Source of the DNA: Balanoglossus misakiensis
Taxonomy: Eukaryota; Hemichordata
Direction: 5' to 3'
Assembly: GCA_040954595.2 (NCBI GenBank)
Contig: CM082585.2
Span: forward strand, 4,960,001 to 5,024,000
Length of the DNA stretch: 64,000 nucleotides
How positions within the stretch are numbered: position 1 is the first letter of the stretch; every line of letters starts with the position of its first letter. Below, one piece after another: positions 20,732-33,294 of this stretch. The notes beneath the pieces are model-generated. The model saw nothing but the letters and a program-made list of their open reading frames with translations, ran no database searches and had not been told where the DNA came from. The position numbers and the translations under genes are program-made.

Positions 20732-23700
20732 CAATTTTTCTAGCACTAAGATTCATTGCCATGACACATGGCAGTTTATTTGAGCATGGTCCTAGTTATT
20801 GTTGTTACATTTCCATATTTATAATTGGTTAGGTCATATATGCTTGCCAACGTCACGGGTGATTTTTTTATTCTGGTATAAGCCTACTTCCATGTAATCC
20901 TCAAATGGGATCACGGTGCCTATGACGCTATGTTTTTTATCCGACCTGTACTACGTGGAGGAGATTCTTGTGATAGACATTCAAAAACTAAGGTATTCAG
21001 AGATTCAAAAGCTCAGAAGTCTTTCACACTGCACATGGTCATCAAAGTAGGCCATGACCCTCCCAGTATACAAGTGACATTGTCCGGTCTTTCAAAGGAC
21101 AGCGTGAACCATCCAGTAGAGCACGGTTACTAGAAGAAGTAACCGTGAGTAGAGTAAGGAATTTAGATCACGCATTTATGTTGGAGGGGTCGGCACAACT
21201 AGTATACACTTGTATACAATAGTAAACCTTTAGGGAATCTTGGAGACTGCTTTTCAGAAAGCCTGCCAAGTACCGACTCAAATGCAGTCGTTTACATAAA
21301 TGTGTGTGTATGTGTGTGGGGGTGTGTCTGTGTGTGTTTGGGCGCGTGTCTTCCAGCTCATAAAAGTACATATATGAAGACGGCAGTCCGTGGAAGTGCA
21401 AGGTTTTGTCTACTTGATATCGCTGTCGCACGAATCAATGGCTTATCAACTATACTCAACACTCTCTTTTCTGCATCACCGCCATCATCAAAACAATTCA
21501 GGATGTCCACTGTAGCTGTGCGTGGCTGGCGAGTTCTGCTCTGGGGTGACGCTGCGCGTTTGCTATCGGCTGTGTGGTTGGAGACACGCCCGGTAACAAC
21601 ACACCCCTTCAACATGATTCAAACCAAGCAGATCAAGCCAGTCAAGAATCAGTTTTCTGAAGTTTGTATATGAGTGCTGGCGTAAGTCATTCAAGAAAAA
21701 GGGTGCATTTAACGTAACTGAGACACCCTTCACTTTGATGCGGTTTGCCACATACACGAGAGAACAGGTTTGCGCAAGGCATGAAATAGAACGGGGCTTC
21801 AATACTGAATACACTGACGGTTGGCATTCGTCGTGAAGTTTGCAAACATAAAATATGATACCACCTCGGAATGAATTTGCAAAATGTGACGTAACTTATC
21901 TGGTGAAGAAGCGACCGTGAACCATGCGACTTCCATTCTGACGTTCAAACACCGAACAAGCAAACGTTTTACGCCAGCCATTACTGCATGTGATATACTT
22001 AGTCTAATAGTTTTCCATTCCATTTGTTATCTGGTCAACAAGCGTCTGTTAGCTCCCCCCAAAAAACACTTTTCGGGGTGAGTTTATAGTGCAAGACTCG
22101 GACATTACCTGATGTTCTGTTCTGTTCTGTTCTGTTCATGAGAAGGACACTTTACTTCTTGAAGAAATGGGTTCCTACTCTTCAAAGTGGGACGGGTTAC
22201 CGTTGGTGCTCCTTGCTGTCCAAATGAAATGCCGAGGACGAACGCGTTTCTACAGAGAGCAGAACAAAGGAGCAGACAATGTCTGACCTGGGCTGAGGGC
22301 GTGTGCATTCAAAGTTAGAATGAATAGCAAGGATATGGCAATGACAATACAGGACACTTTCACCTTCTGGTCTGAGTACCATGACGGTATGTGTGTGCGT
22401 AGATGAGAGCTGTACACACATCATTCTATAGATCTTTTAATTCGAGTACCACGAGATTGGTTCACACCGTTCATATGCCTCACCAAATTAAACCGGTGGT
22501 TTTAGATATTTTTTGATCGACATTGGTATAGGCATTACGGTATATTTTTCCATTCCATTGGATCAAAGTACATCTAGGTCAACAGGGGCCTGTGAACCAG
22601 AAAACTCGAGAGCAGAACAAGGGCTACATAGAGACTTGTCTCTGACCGGGTATTATAATCAACGTTAAAATGAATAGTTGGTTATTGAAAGGGAACCCAT
22701 CTGTACAATGCCCGTTCAGCCTTTGGTACTTGTTGCATTCTATAATATTGAACAGTCAACAATTTCTGGTATTATGAACTTTGACACTTCACGTGTAAAT
22801 AAGTTAAAATAGCAAGTCGTTACAGAACACTGCGCATGCGCAAACGGTCCCTGCGACGGACGGCGTAAAGGGCTCTGTAGAACACTTTATTTTCGCGAGC
22901 AATTAATTTTCGCCAAATACGCGAGAGCCAAAATAGCGGCGTGGAAATAAAAATTGCGTAAATGTTTTTTGAAGATAACGATGCAGTGAATGAAATAAGT
23001 GAACGCGAAAATTAATACTCGCGAAACAGTGGCCTCTCTCGATATCGGTATACCTGGGCGAGTATGACCATGTTCTGCCCAGAAAGAGGGTCTTGGGAAA
23101 TCTATTCGACATTTATGACATTTGATTTTATGATCTGACGATATTATAAATCTATTTACCAAACTTCCCCCTCCCCCTCTCCTCTCTCTCTCGCTATCTG
23201 TCTCTCTTCCCCCTCCCCCCTCTCTCTCGCTATCTCTCGCTATATCTCTCTCTTCCCCCCCTCTCTCTTCCATTTGTAGACAGCTTTAGCAAGTCCAGAA
23301 CTTCTCATATACACCTGAGACTAGTATACCTGTTAGGGATAATCGTCTCAGTGTACACCCATTGCGAATCTGGTGACCGGTACGTAGTGCGGCATTGAGC
23401 GGAGGCTCAAATCCCGCACGTTCGGTAGACTTTGGAAGTAACGCATCCGCGAGTTTCGCAAAATGTGAGTATTGACGAAGGAAATGCGGCGGCAAGTAAC
23501 ATTCCAATTTGCTAATGCAGTACACGCCTCGGGGACAGATTTTTGTATAACATTGATAGCCCGCAGAAACTTTCAATTTTTTGCTATATTAAAGTCCGTC
23601 TGTGAGGTGTTTTTTTTAAAAACATGAATAATCACCAACGCGTTTTCCTATCTGCATAAAAACCCGCTATTTTTATTTTCTTCACGTAGTTAACGCAGAG

Positions 23701-25707
23701 ATTGGAGACCAATTGAAATTCAAATTTGAGATAATTTTCCTCTGTACGGTGACGCCTAAATTTTATTTTCTATTTTACAACTGTCACAAATAATCTGAAG
23801 CTTCCTCGAGTAAAATATGAGAACAACCGTTTACTGGTAAGAATCTGCATAAATTCAGTAACGCTGAATATATTTACATAATAATGTACCACCTGTTGGA
23901 TCATAAAGGACGAAAGGTAACAATGCTGAAATATGGTAAACAGAGTAATCGCACGAACAAACAAAAACGAACAAGAACTCGCTCAAAAGTTACACGCTGA
24001 ATTGTATGAATTTGCCGATTATTTGATACTGTTGATGGGGTGTGGCGTTGATGTGACACCGGCGAAACGTTGGAAACAGTAACTGAAGTTGAACTTGTAG
24101 ATGCCAAGTGCTTACGTAGCGCCGAAGACGTGATTACTCGAAAACTTGCCAATGATCTGGTCACTTCCATAGAGGCTTCCCGGCAGTGTTGACGACAATA
24201 GTCGTTGTTGGCATGGCGACGGTTGATTCGAGTAGCTTTTGACACTTGCCTCGTTTACGTGCCCACATCGTATAGGTGTACATGTAAACGGTGTGTCGAG
24301 TGTCGAAACTCGCATTATCTAAGTGTTTGTTGCAAATCGTAGTCTTGATACAGTGCTAATATTTTCGACAGGCCCATGCACTTCCTTGCTCAGGTTTTTT
24401 TTTCATATCTCAAAGTATGTCACTCAGCTCATATTTTTTTTTTGCATTTGGCCTAAAACAGTCCCCCAGCGGGCTTTATCTCCTCACAACGGGCCATACC
24501 CCTTACTTACTCTGTCAAATATGTAATTATCAAGGTTTTTCTATGTCACGTGGCTCGGTCTCAGCCCGCAATCAAGAGGTGCTGAATGATTGACAGTATC
24601 GGCGACATTGAGAGCTTCTTGTCAAATCACTAGGGCTGATCGGCGTTTTGTGCGTCCTCGAGACTTTCCAATCATTTTTCGTCGTCTTGACAGCTCCTTG
24701 AAATACATACTTTGCAACTTGAAAAGTCGTGCATTATATTTAACTTTCGTTCTATGGAGGTCCTTTAGGTGTAATATGTCAATAAACTGATGCCGTTTTT
24801 TTGTTAAATATTTATTTATTGCAAGAAACGAAACAAACACAAAGACATACAATACATTAAGAAATACAGAAACAAGGACGTTCTATACGAAACGCGGACG
24901 CGCATTTCAGTATCACCCATTCTTGGAGCAAGACTAGTCCAGACCCCGTTGTTAATATTGTGGCATTTCCCCCACATGACATCACAATTCATGTAGAGTC
25001 AGGATATAGCCACCTCCTCTTTGAACATGGCCAATAAAACATTGATATCACAAACACTCTCGCAAGGCATTCTTAGTATTGAAACAGCTAAATAGCATAT
25101 GTTGAAAATATCCACAGAACTAATGTGTTAGTTAATCTTCCATTTCTTAGAGAACAACTAAAATATCTAACAGCAACAAGTGGAAAATCAGAATCGGAGA
25201 AATAAAACGTCTGGGTTTTAAAAACTTATGTCAAAATAACTTAAACAATGCAGATACTCGAAATTACATGATATAATTCACTCTCAAAAAGAAAATGAAT
25301 TTCGTCTTCAAGTGCGTCTTTACAGAAATCAAAAATCTGATAATAATTTTAAAATGTACCTATTTCAATTTGTTCAACCAATAACAAGAATAAAATGTGC
25401 TAACAGTGAAAATATTCTGAGTGATAAATTACATATTTTTTAGTTCACTACACCTTATATTGTGGTGAGCACTGTGATAATATAAACAAAACCTATTTGT
25501 TATTCAAGAACAAAACGTCAGATTTCGCAAATGATAATATTGCGTTCACTACTACAAAATCTTACTGTGTTAACAACGGCGCATGTGTTTTGAAAGCGTC
25601 GTCGACCGCGCGCACTGTACCTTGGTTTTCTATATCAAAGCATTTTTATCGCACGTTTGCCAATACACGGGCATGTGGAAGGACCGCCCACCGGAGAATG
25701 TTGGACG
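20097..25707. other. Mirror of 2543-8152, no gene seen
   Basis: Reverse complement of the arm intergenic region, with the same microsatellites and motifs. The GPCR copy that would follow is missing because the contig stops here. Confidence 0.6.
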
Positions 25708-25807
25708 NNNNNNNNNNNNNNNNNNNNNNNNNNNNNNNNNNNNNNNNNNNNNNNNNNNNNNNNNNNNNNNNNNNNNNNNNNNNNNNNNNNNNNNNNNNNN
25801 NNNNNNN
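25708..25807. other. 100-N scaffold gap
   Basis: Exactly 100 N, a conventional unknown-size placeholder. Sequence to the left corresponds to arm coordinate 2543 (minus), and to the right to arm coordinate 4766 (plus). Confidence 1.
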
Positions 25808-28559
25808 TTTCCTTCGTCAATACTCACATTTTGCGAAACTCGCGGATGCGTTACTTCCAAAGTCTACCGAACGTGCGGGATTTGAGCCTCCGCTCAATGC
25901 CGCACTACGTACCGGTCACCAGATTCGCAATGGGTGTACACTGAGACGATTATCCCTAACAGGTATACTAGTCTCAGGTGTATATGAGAAGTTCTGGACT
26001 TGCTAAAGCTGTCTACAAATGGAAGAGAGAGGGGGGGAAGAGAGAGATATAGCGAGAGATAGCGAGAGAGAGGGGGGAGGGGGAAGAGAGACAGATAGCG
26101 AGAGAGAGAGAGAGGGGGAGGGGGAAGTTTGGTAAATAGATTTATAATATCGTCAGATCATAAAATCAAATGTCATAAATGTCGAATAGATTTCCCAAGA
26201 CCCTCTTTCTGGGCAGAACATGGTCATACTCGCCCAGGTATACCGATATCGAGAGAGGCCACTGTTTCGCGAGTATTAATTTTCGCGTTCACTTATTTCA
26301 TTCACTGCATCGTTATCTTCAAAAAACATTTACGCAATTTTTATTTCCACGCCGCTATTTTGGCTCTCGCGTATTTGGCGAAAATTAATTGCTCGCGAAA
26401 ATAAAGTGTTCTACAGAGCCCTTTACGCCGTCCGTCGCAGGGACCGTTTGCGCATGCGCAGTGTTCTGTAACGACTTGCTATTTTAACTTATTTACACGT
26501 GAAGTGTCAAAGTTCATAATACCAGAAATTGTTGACTGTTCAATATTATAGAATGCAACAAGTACCAAAGGCTGAACGGGCATTGTACAGATGGGTTCCC
26601 TTTCAATAACCAACTATTCATTTTAACGTTGATTATAATACCCGGTCAGAGACAAGTCTCTATGTAGCCCTTGTTCTGCTCTCGAGTTTTCTGGTTCACA
26701 GGCCCCTGTTGACCTAGATGTACTTTGATCCAATGGAATGGAAAAATATACCGTAATGCCTATACCAATGTCGATCAAAAAATATCTAAAACCACCGGTT
26801 TAATTTGGTGAGGCATATGAACGGTGTGAACCAATCTCGTGGTACTCGAATTAAAAGATCTATAGAATGATGTGTGTACAGCTCTCATCTACGCACACAC
26901 ATACCGTCATGGTACTCAGACCAGAAGGTGAAAGTGTCCTGTATTGTCATTGCCATATCCTTGCTATTCATTCTAACTTTGAATGCACACGCCCTCAGCC
27001 CAGGTCAGACATTGTCTGCTCCTTTGTTCTGCTCTCTGTAGAAACGCGTTCGTCCTCGGCATTTCATTTGGACAGCAAGGAGCACCAACGGTAACCCGTC
27101 CCACTTTGAAGAGTAGGAACCCATTTCTTCAAGAAGTAAAGTGTCCTTCTCATGAACAGAACAGAACAGAACAGAACATCAGGTAATGTCCGAGTCTTGC
27201 ACTATAAACTCACCCCGAAAAGTGTTTTTTGGGGGGAGCTAACAGACGCTTGTTGACCAGATAACAAATGGAATGGAAAACTATTAGACTAAGTATATCA
27301 CATGCAGTAATGGCTGGCGTAAAACGTTTGCTTGTTCGGTGTTTGAACGTCAGAATGGAAGTCGCATGGTTCACGGTCGCTTCTTCACCAGATAAGTTAC
27401 GTCACATTTTGCAAATTCATTCCGAGGTGGTATCATATTTTATGTTTGCAAACTTCACGACGAATGCCAACCGTCAGTGTATTCAGTATTGAAGCCCCGT
27501 TCTATTTCATGCCTTGCGCAAACCTGTTCTCTCGTGTATGTGGCAAACCGCATCAAAGTGAAGGGTGTCTCAGTTACGTTAAATGCACCCTTTTTCTTGA
27601 ATGACTTACGCCAGCACTCATATACAAACTTCAGAAAACTGATTCTTGACTGGCTTGATCTGCTTGGTTTGAATCATGTTGAAGGGGTGTGTTGTTACCG
27701 GGCGTGTCTCCAACCACACAGCCGATAGCAAACGCGCAGCGTCACCCCAGAGCAGAACTCGCCAGCCACGCACAGCTACAGTGGACATCCTGAATTGTTT
27801 TGATGATGGCGGTGATGCAGAAAAGAGAGTGTTGAGTATAGTTGATAAGCCATTGATTCGTGCGACAGCGATATCAAGTAGACAAAACCTTGCACTTCCA
27901 CGGACTGCCGTCTTCATATATGTACTTTTATGAGCTGGAAGACACGCGCCCAAACACACACAGACACACCCCCACACACATACACACACATTTATGTAAA
28001 CGACTGCATTTGAGTCGGTACTTGGCAGGCTTTCTGAAAAGCAGTCTCCAAGATTCCCTAAAGGTTTACTATTGTATACAAGTGTATACTAGTTGTGCCG
28101 ACCCCTCCAACATAAATGCGTGATCTAAATTCCTTACTCTACTCACGGTTACTTCTTCTAGTAACCGTGCTCTACTGGATGGTTCACGCTGTCCTTTGAA
28201 AGACCGGACAATGTCACTTGTATACTGGGAGGGTCATGGCCTACTTTGATGACCATGTGCAGTGTGAAAGACTTCTGAGCTTTTGAATCTCTGAATACCT
28301 TAGTTTTTGAATGTCTATCACAAGAATCTCCTCCACGTAGTACAGGTCGGATAAAAAACATAGCGTCATAGGCACCGTGATCCCATTTGAGGATTACATG
28401 GAAGTAGGCTTATACCAGAATAAAAAAATCACCCGTGACGTTGGCAAGCATATATGACCTAACCAATTATAAATATGGAAATGTAACAACAATAACTAGG
28501 ACCATGCTCAAATAAACTGCCATGTGTCATGGCAATGAATCTTAGTGCTAGAAAAATTG

Positions 28560-28598
<39 letters not shown>

Positions 28599-29194
28599 CG
28601 CTCACTGACCTGCCACTGGTAATTAATAATAGAACAGCTGGTAGTCTTTGTGACAGCTGGCCTATTAAATTTATGTAAACATATAGAGTACCAAATAAGT
28701 ATATTATTTCAATCACCACAAGTAACATAACTACCAAAGGTCAAAGCACTCTGACACGCGGTTTGAAAGAAAACAATTTTTGACGAAAAATTGCAAAAAT
28801 TTCCCCAATTACACAAATATGCAAATTTCACTATTATTTTTCAACACCTTACTTGGGTTACCCCAAGAAACATTCCTACTAAATTTCAAAGCAAGCGGTT
28901 TTAGACAAAAGGATTTTTGACCGAAAATGGGGAAACAATGCTCAGAAATATTAAATATGCAAATTGTGTACTCAACATTTTTGCTCATTCATGTTTCTCA
29001 TTTCAACAGTACATCTTCGGTAAAAGTTGCGAATAAGAACATCTGTGACGTCACGAAGAAAATAACGCTGCTAAGTATATGCATCCAGTAAGCTTGTAAA
29101 CTATGTCTGAAATTACCAAGGTAATTAGTGGTCATTATTGTACACCCACTGCAATGCACTATGCAATGCTATAGTGTGCTGTACACACATCTTC
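25808..29194. other. Arm A copy 3 intergenic part, no gene seen
   Basis: Equivalent to 4766-8152 of copy 1. It includes the purine tract (about 26020-26127) and the NRF1-type site (26449-26460). Confidence 0.6.
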
Positions 29195-29330
29195 AACTGT
29201 GTCATACGTATGCAAATGTGCATGATTCCACTGAGTTATACGTATGCAAATTTGCATGAATCCACCGTGCGATACGTATGCAAATCTGAATTTTTCCACT
29301 GTGTCATACGAATGCAAATTTGCATGAAGG
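29195..29330 (+). promoter_or_regulatory. 34-bp octamer array, copy 3
   Basis: Direct copy of 8153-8288. Confidence 0.5.
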
Positions 29331-29487
29331 GGCATGGAGACTAAGTACAGGTGATTTATTTGAGGTTGTGTTATGCCCGAATAAAATGAAATTTATCTAC
29401 TACTGATGAAAAAACAGTGGCTTGTTTTTATGTCTAAATTTAGGACTAAAGTATGCAGACATGTTTGATTTATTTTAGATACGACTA

Positions 29488-31139
29488 ATGTTCTTGGTGA
29501 TGTTAAGTGTCAGTGTCATTGTAACCTTGTACTATGTGTTGCATGAAGACTATTCGAGTACATTTGTCAAAAAGACATATAGGTAGGTGAATAATATCTG
29601 CATTATAGCATCTACTGTCTTGGCCAATGCAATTTAATTCCATTATAATTAAACTATACGAAGGATTGAAATGCACTTGCTATGACAATGAACCTTTCGT
29701 ACTTACAGCGGCTATTTTAGTTGAAAAATGGTCAGAGAATAAGTTGTATATATGAAGACCTAGATTCATTTTGACTGCGCGTGCGCTCGCTCTCGCGTCC
29801 AAGAGTGCGCGATGTATATACTTATTGTTTCAATTTATGATGACGCGTAAGTGATCCAATTACCGGTTATAGTCATATTTCAGGATTTCACGCGAGGGCG
29901 TCAGTTTCGGAGATTCATTCACAACGTTGGATACCGCCGCCATCCAGAAGCCGTGGACTGGCCGAACGTTGCGAGCAACTTAACAACGTGGCGTATATCT
30001 TCAACCGCAAGACGGGCAGTACAACTCTTGTAACACTGATCGATAGATTCGCAAAGAAAAACCAATTTACTCATGAAAAACAAATTATACACCACGAAGG
30101 TAGCGGATACAAAGGAACCATGAGACTCTATCACGTGAATGGGGAAAATCATGGTGCCGAATTAGCCGTGCTGAAAATGCAACGAAGAAATCGTATTCAT
30201 TTCTTGAGAGAGAATGGAACACTAAATATTGTCGGCGCTGATAAAACTGGACTGAACTGCCGTGGTGCAAAATCTCCCAATACAATTTTGGTCTCAATCG
30301 TACGTGAGCCAGCTGCAAACTTTGAATCCGCGTTTGAATTTTTCCATTTGGAAAGATTCCTTAAGAAAACACATTATCCAAATAGCACCGCAAAATTGAA
30401 AGAATTTCTACAGAACGCAGAATATTACTTCAAGGTGATTCAAAGAAAGGGGGAACCACCCCAAGTGGCCGTGGTACGGAACGGCCAGGCCCGCCATCTC
30501 GGTTTGGACCAGGAATATCACCACAACCCTGATAAGTACTTTACAACACTGGAGAAAGAACTTGACTTAGTTCTTGTGGCTGAATATTACGACCATTCCC
30601 TGGTGTTGCTGAAAAGGATTATGTGCTGGAAAATGGAGGATATATTGTATATATCACGACGGGTGCGTTCGAGATCAAAGCGTGTTCCTCTCGATGAACA
30701 CTTGAAAGAGTCCATACGCAAATGGAACTTTCTGGATGTCCAGATATATGACATGTTCAACAAAACGCTGTGGCGGAAAATTCGAGAATATGGACCCGAT
30801 TTTGACAAAGATTTGAAAGATTTCCGTTTGACCAGGGATGCAGTGGTGAAAGACTGCGACACATTTCACCGTGTTTCCCCGGGTACAATATCTTTGCTTG
30901 AGCGTCGGGGCACAGTTATGGGAAATGCTCATGGGTTCTGCACAAGACTGAACGTGGCCTGGCACCAGAGACATTCACGTATGTGGTGGAGGTATAAAGG
31001 AGGCGAATCGGTTTTGATCAGTCTTAAAGGTAAGGATTTCTATCCTATAAATGATTACCACTGCCCAAAAAACTATAGCCTACGATATGCACTCAAACTC
31101 AACACTTATAAGTCTGTCCGATACCCCAAACTTCCATAG
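29488..31139 (+). CDS. Gal3ST family sulfotransferase, copy 3
   Basis: Identical to the gene at 8446-10097, with the same exon 1 (29488-29582) and the same splice-phase ambiguity (acceptors at 29883 or 29896). It is probably the same physical gene as copy 1, represented twice by overlapping contigs. Confidence 0.85.
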
Positions 31140-31652
31140 TTGAGTAATCTAGTTTTTCCTCAAAATTTTGTCACATTTCATTTTTGTTTATTCAGTTTCC
31201 TTCAGCCTAAACTGTTGTGGCAGTTTCGTTGTCCTTTAGAATTTTCCCATTTTCCTAGATTATTCTGTTTCTCTTTTGCTTTGTTTTTCCACCAGTTTGA
31301 TCCAGAGTTTTTTCTTTATGTATTATGTATTCAGCATGCACCTGTTCTGCTCTAAAATGTACATCTTCTTTGCAATTCTAGACAATTTGTTTTCTTTCTT
31401 TTTCTTTCAAATATTTTGTTAGGGCCATGAAGGAAGATCTGTTCTGACAAACTATATTTCATGGTCCCCACCAATAGTACAAAAAAATCAAATTTATGTA
31501 ATTTAATTACTTCTTATGGTGAAATCAATTATAATTATAACACACCATGCAGCGAACCCTCGATCGTGATTCGTCAATACGACGTCACGTGACCTTAGTC
31601 ATTTCGAACTTTTCCCCAGGGCTTCAGTTCGATCGGTTTGGTGTGTTATAAA

Positions 31653-31824
31653 ACACATGATGACAAGAGTGTATTTCTGATGACCTCGGGACTGCCAGTC
31701 ACACCAAAACAGTCTGTTTTCCCTCGGACTATGCCCTCGGGCAGACAAGACTGTTTTAGTTGTGACTAGCATCGCCCTCGGTCATCAAAATACACTGTCG
31801 CCCTCATTGTCAGTCATCATGTGT
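31653..31824. repeat. Foldback FB1, copy 3
   Basis: Direct copy of 10611-10782. Confidence 0.7.
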
Positions 31825-32127
31825 ATACTGTAAAATACAGCATAGATTCCACAGAGGTCGAAATGCTAAATAGAGTTCAGACTTCTTCGAGTACTGAATT
31901 TCCCTGCCGAGCTGCTAGCTATGTCGTAGCCTGTGAGGTGTGCGATTGCTGTTTGTGTTTTTTAATTCACTGGGCACTTTTCGAACAAACCTGAGGCAAT
32001 ATTTGATGTGCCCACGAGGACAAGAGGGAGATTAGTGTCGTGTCGCGATTTTCCTTTTGAATTCTGACTGCTGCAAACAACCGCAATGACGTCAACAAAG
32101 AACACGTCGTATACAATGTGAAGTCCG

Positions 32128-32189
32128 TAGTCTGGTCCCCTGCCCCAATCCCACCGCTGGCTGCGCTACTGGGGCAGGGGACCAGACTA
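32128..32189. mobile_element. 62-bp foldback, copy 3
   Basis: Direct copy of 11086-11147 with its 10-bp flanking repeats. Confidence 0.65.
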
Positions 32190-32269
32190 GTGAAGTCCGA
32201 AACTTGGTTTGGTTCGCGCCCTCGTCCGTGTGCATCTGCCAAAATTTCAGTTTTCTTGTTGGTCTGCAG

Positions 32270-32496
32270 ATCGTCCATCTCCCGGAGAATTTAACTGGGA
32301 CGTGACGGCGAATACATCCAAGATGCACTGCGCCAAAATCTCGTATCACGAACGAAAACCGGAAGAAGACAGCGAGAGTTTAAACATCCACTTGTCAGCG
32401 AGTAACAGAATGTTGCAGGCCGATTTCAAGGTTGAGAAGTCAACAAATGAGTCATACATCGCAAAGGCGGAAATAAACGACACAGAAGACATACAG
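32270..32496 (+). CDS. Unassigned internal exon, copy 3
   Basis: Direct copy of the exon at 11228-11454. Confidence 0.4.
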
Positions 32497-33294
32497 GTAA
32501 GGGAGCCGTCATTATTTATGGCCTGGGGGGGTCGGAGGAATCAAGGGGGGGGGGTTACTCAAAAATTGGAAGGCTGCAAGGGGGGGTTTCTCAAAAATTG
32601 TAGATGAAGAGGGGGGGGTTACTCATTTTTGGGAAATGTATCAAAGTTTTTCAACTGAAAGATTTAGTTGTGTGCTGTGCAAGTGCTGCAGCGCTCGCGA
32701 CCTCTGGTCGCGGAACACCAGAGTGTCCACACTGCACTATCAAAGTATTTTTCCCAAAATTTGCTGATAAAGGATTGGCATGCTTGCCTGATCATGCATA
32801 AAAAACATTACTCCTTATTATATCAACAAAGTTTGATAATCATTTTGACTTTTAACGATGCCTGTCCAAATTACACAATGCTACTTGATGGTTACTGGTT
32901 ATGGGTGAGCTTTTACGGTAATCATTATTTAGTTGTGACTTTGAGATTGTTTTGTTGTTTCACCCTTTTCAATCCATCATGATGCAACTGATGATCACCT
33001 ACAATGTAGCAGGGTGAACCTGGAGTTGAAAGGTCTTTTACTACACTACTGTAATAGTGATTTTTATAATATACCTCATGCTAATACTGTGTCGTGATTC
33101 GCCAGAATCCGTCACGTGATAGGAAAATAGAATCGACTATGAACCGCTAGGGAAATAGCAGAAAAAATATAAACCGGTCACGTGACCAGCGTGAGTGCGC
33201 AAACTCGGTCACGTCCATCAGCGTCGCTTCGTCTGACACAATGGCCACCGCGGAAGATGTCGTCTGCCAACCTCAAGAGAAAATTGCCAGATTT

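Larger units (their letters stand above)
15994..25707 (-). repeat. Palindrome arm A', copy 2, truncated by gap
   Basis: Reverse complement of 12252 down to about 2543. Relative to copy 4 there are four single-base length differences: the C-run near 16736 (13 versus 12), an extra C near 23182, an extra T near 23545 and a missing A near 24836. The last three lie within 3 kb of the contig end, the pattern expected of poorly polished terminal sequence. Confidence 0.95.
25808..33294 (+). repeat. Palindrome arm A, copy 3, begins at arm coordinate 4766
   Basis: Offset from copy 1 is a constant 21042 throughout, with no length difference. Together with L2 and copy 4 it reproduces the preceding contig's last 20.9 kb. 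Confidence 0.95.
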
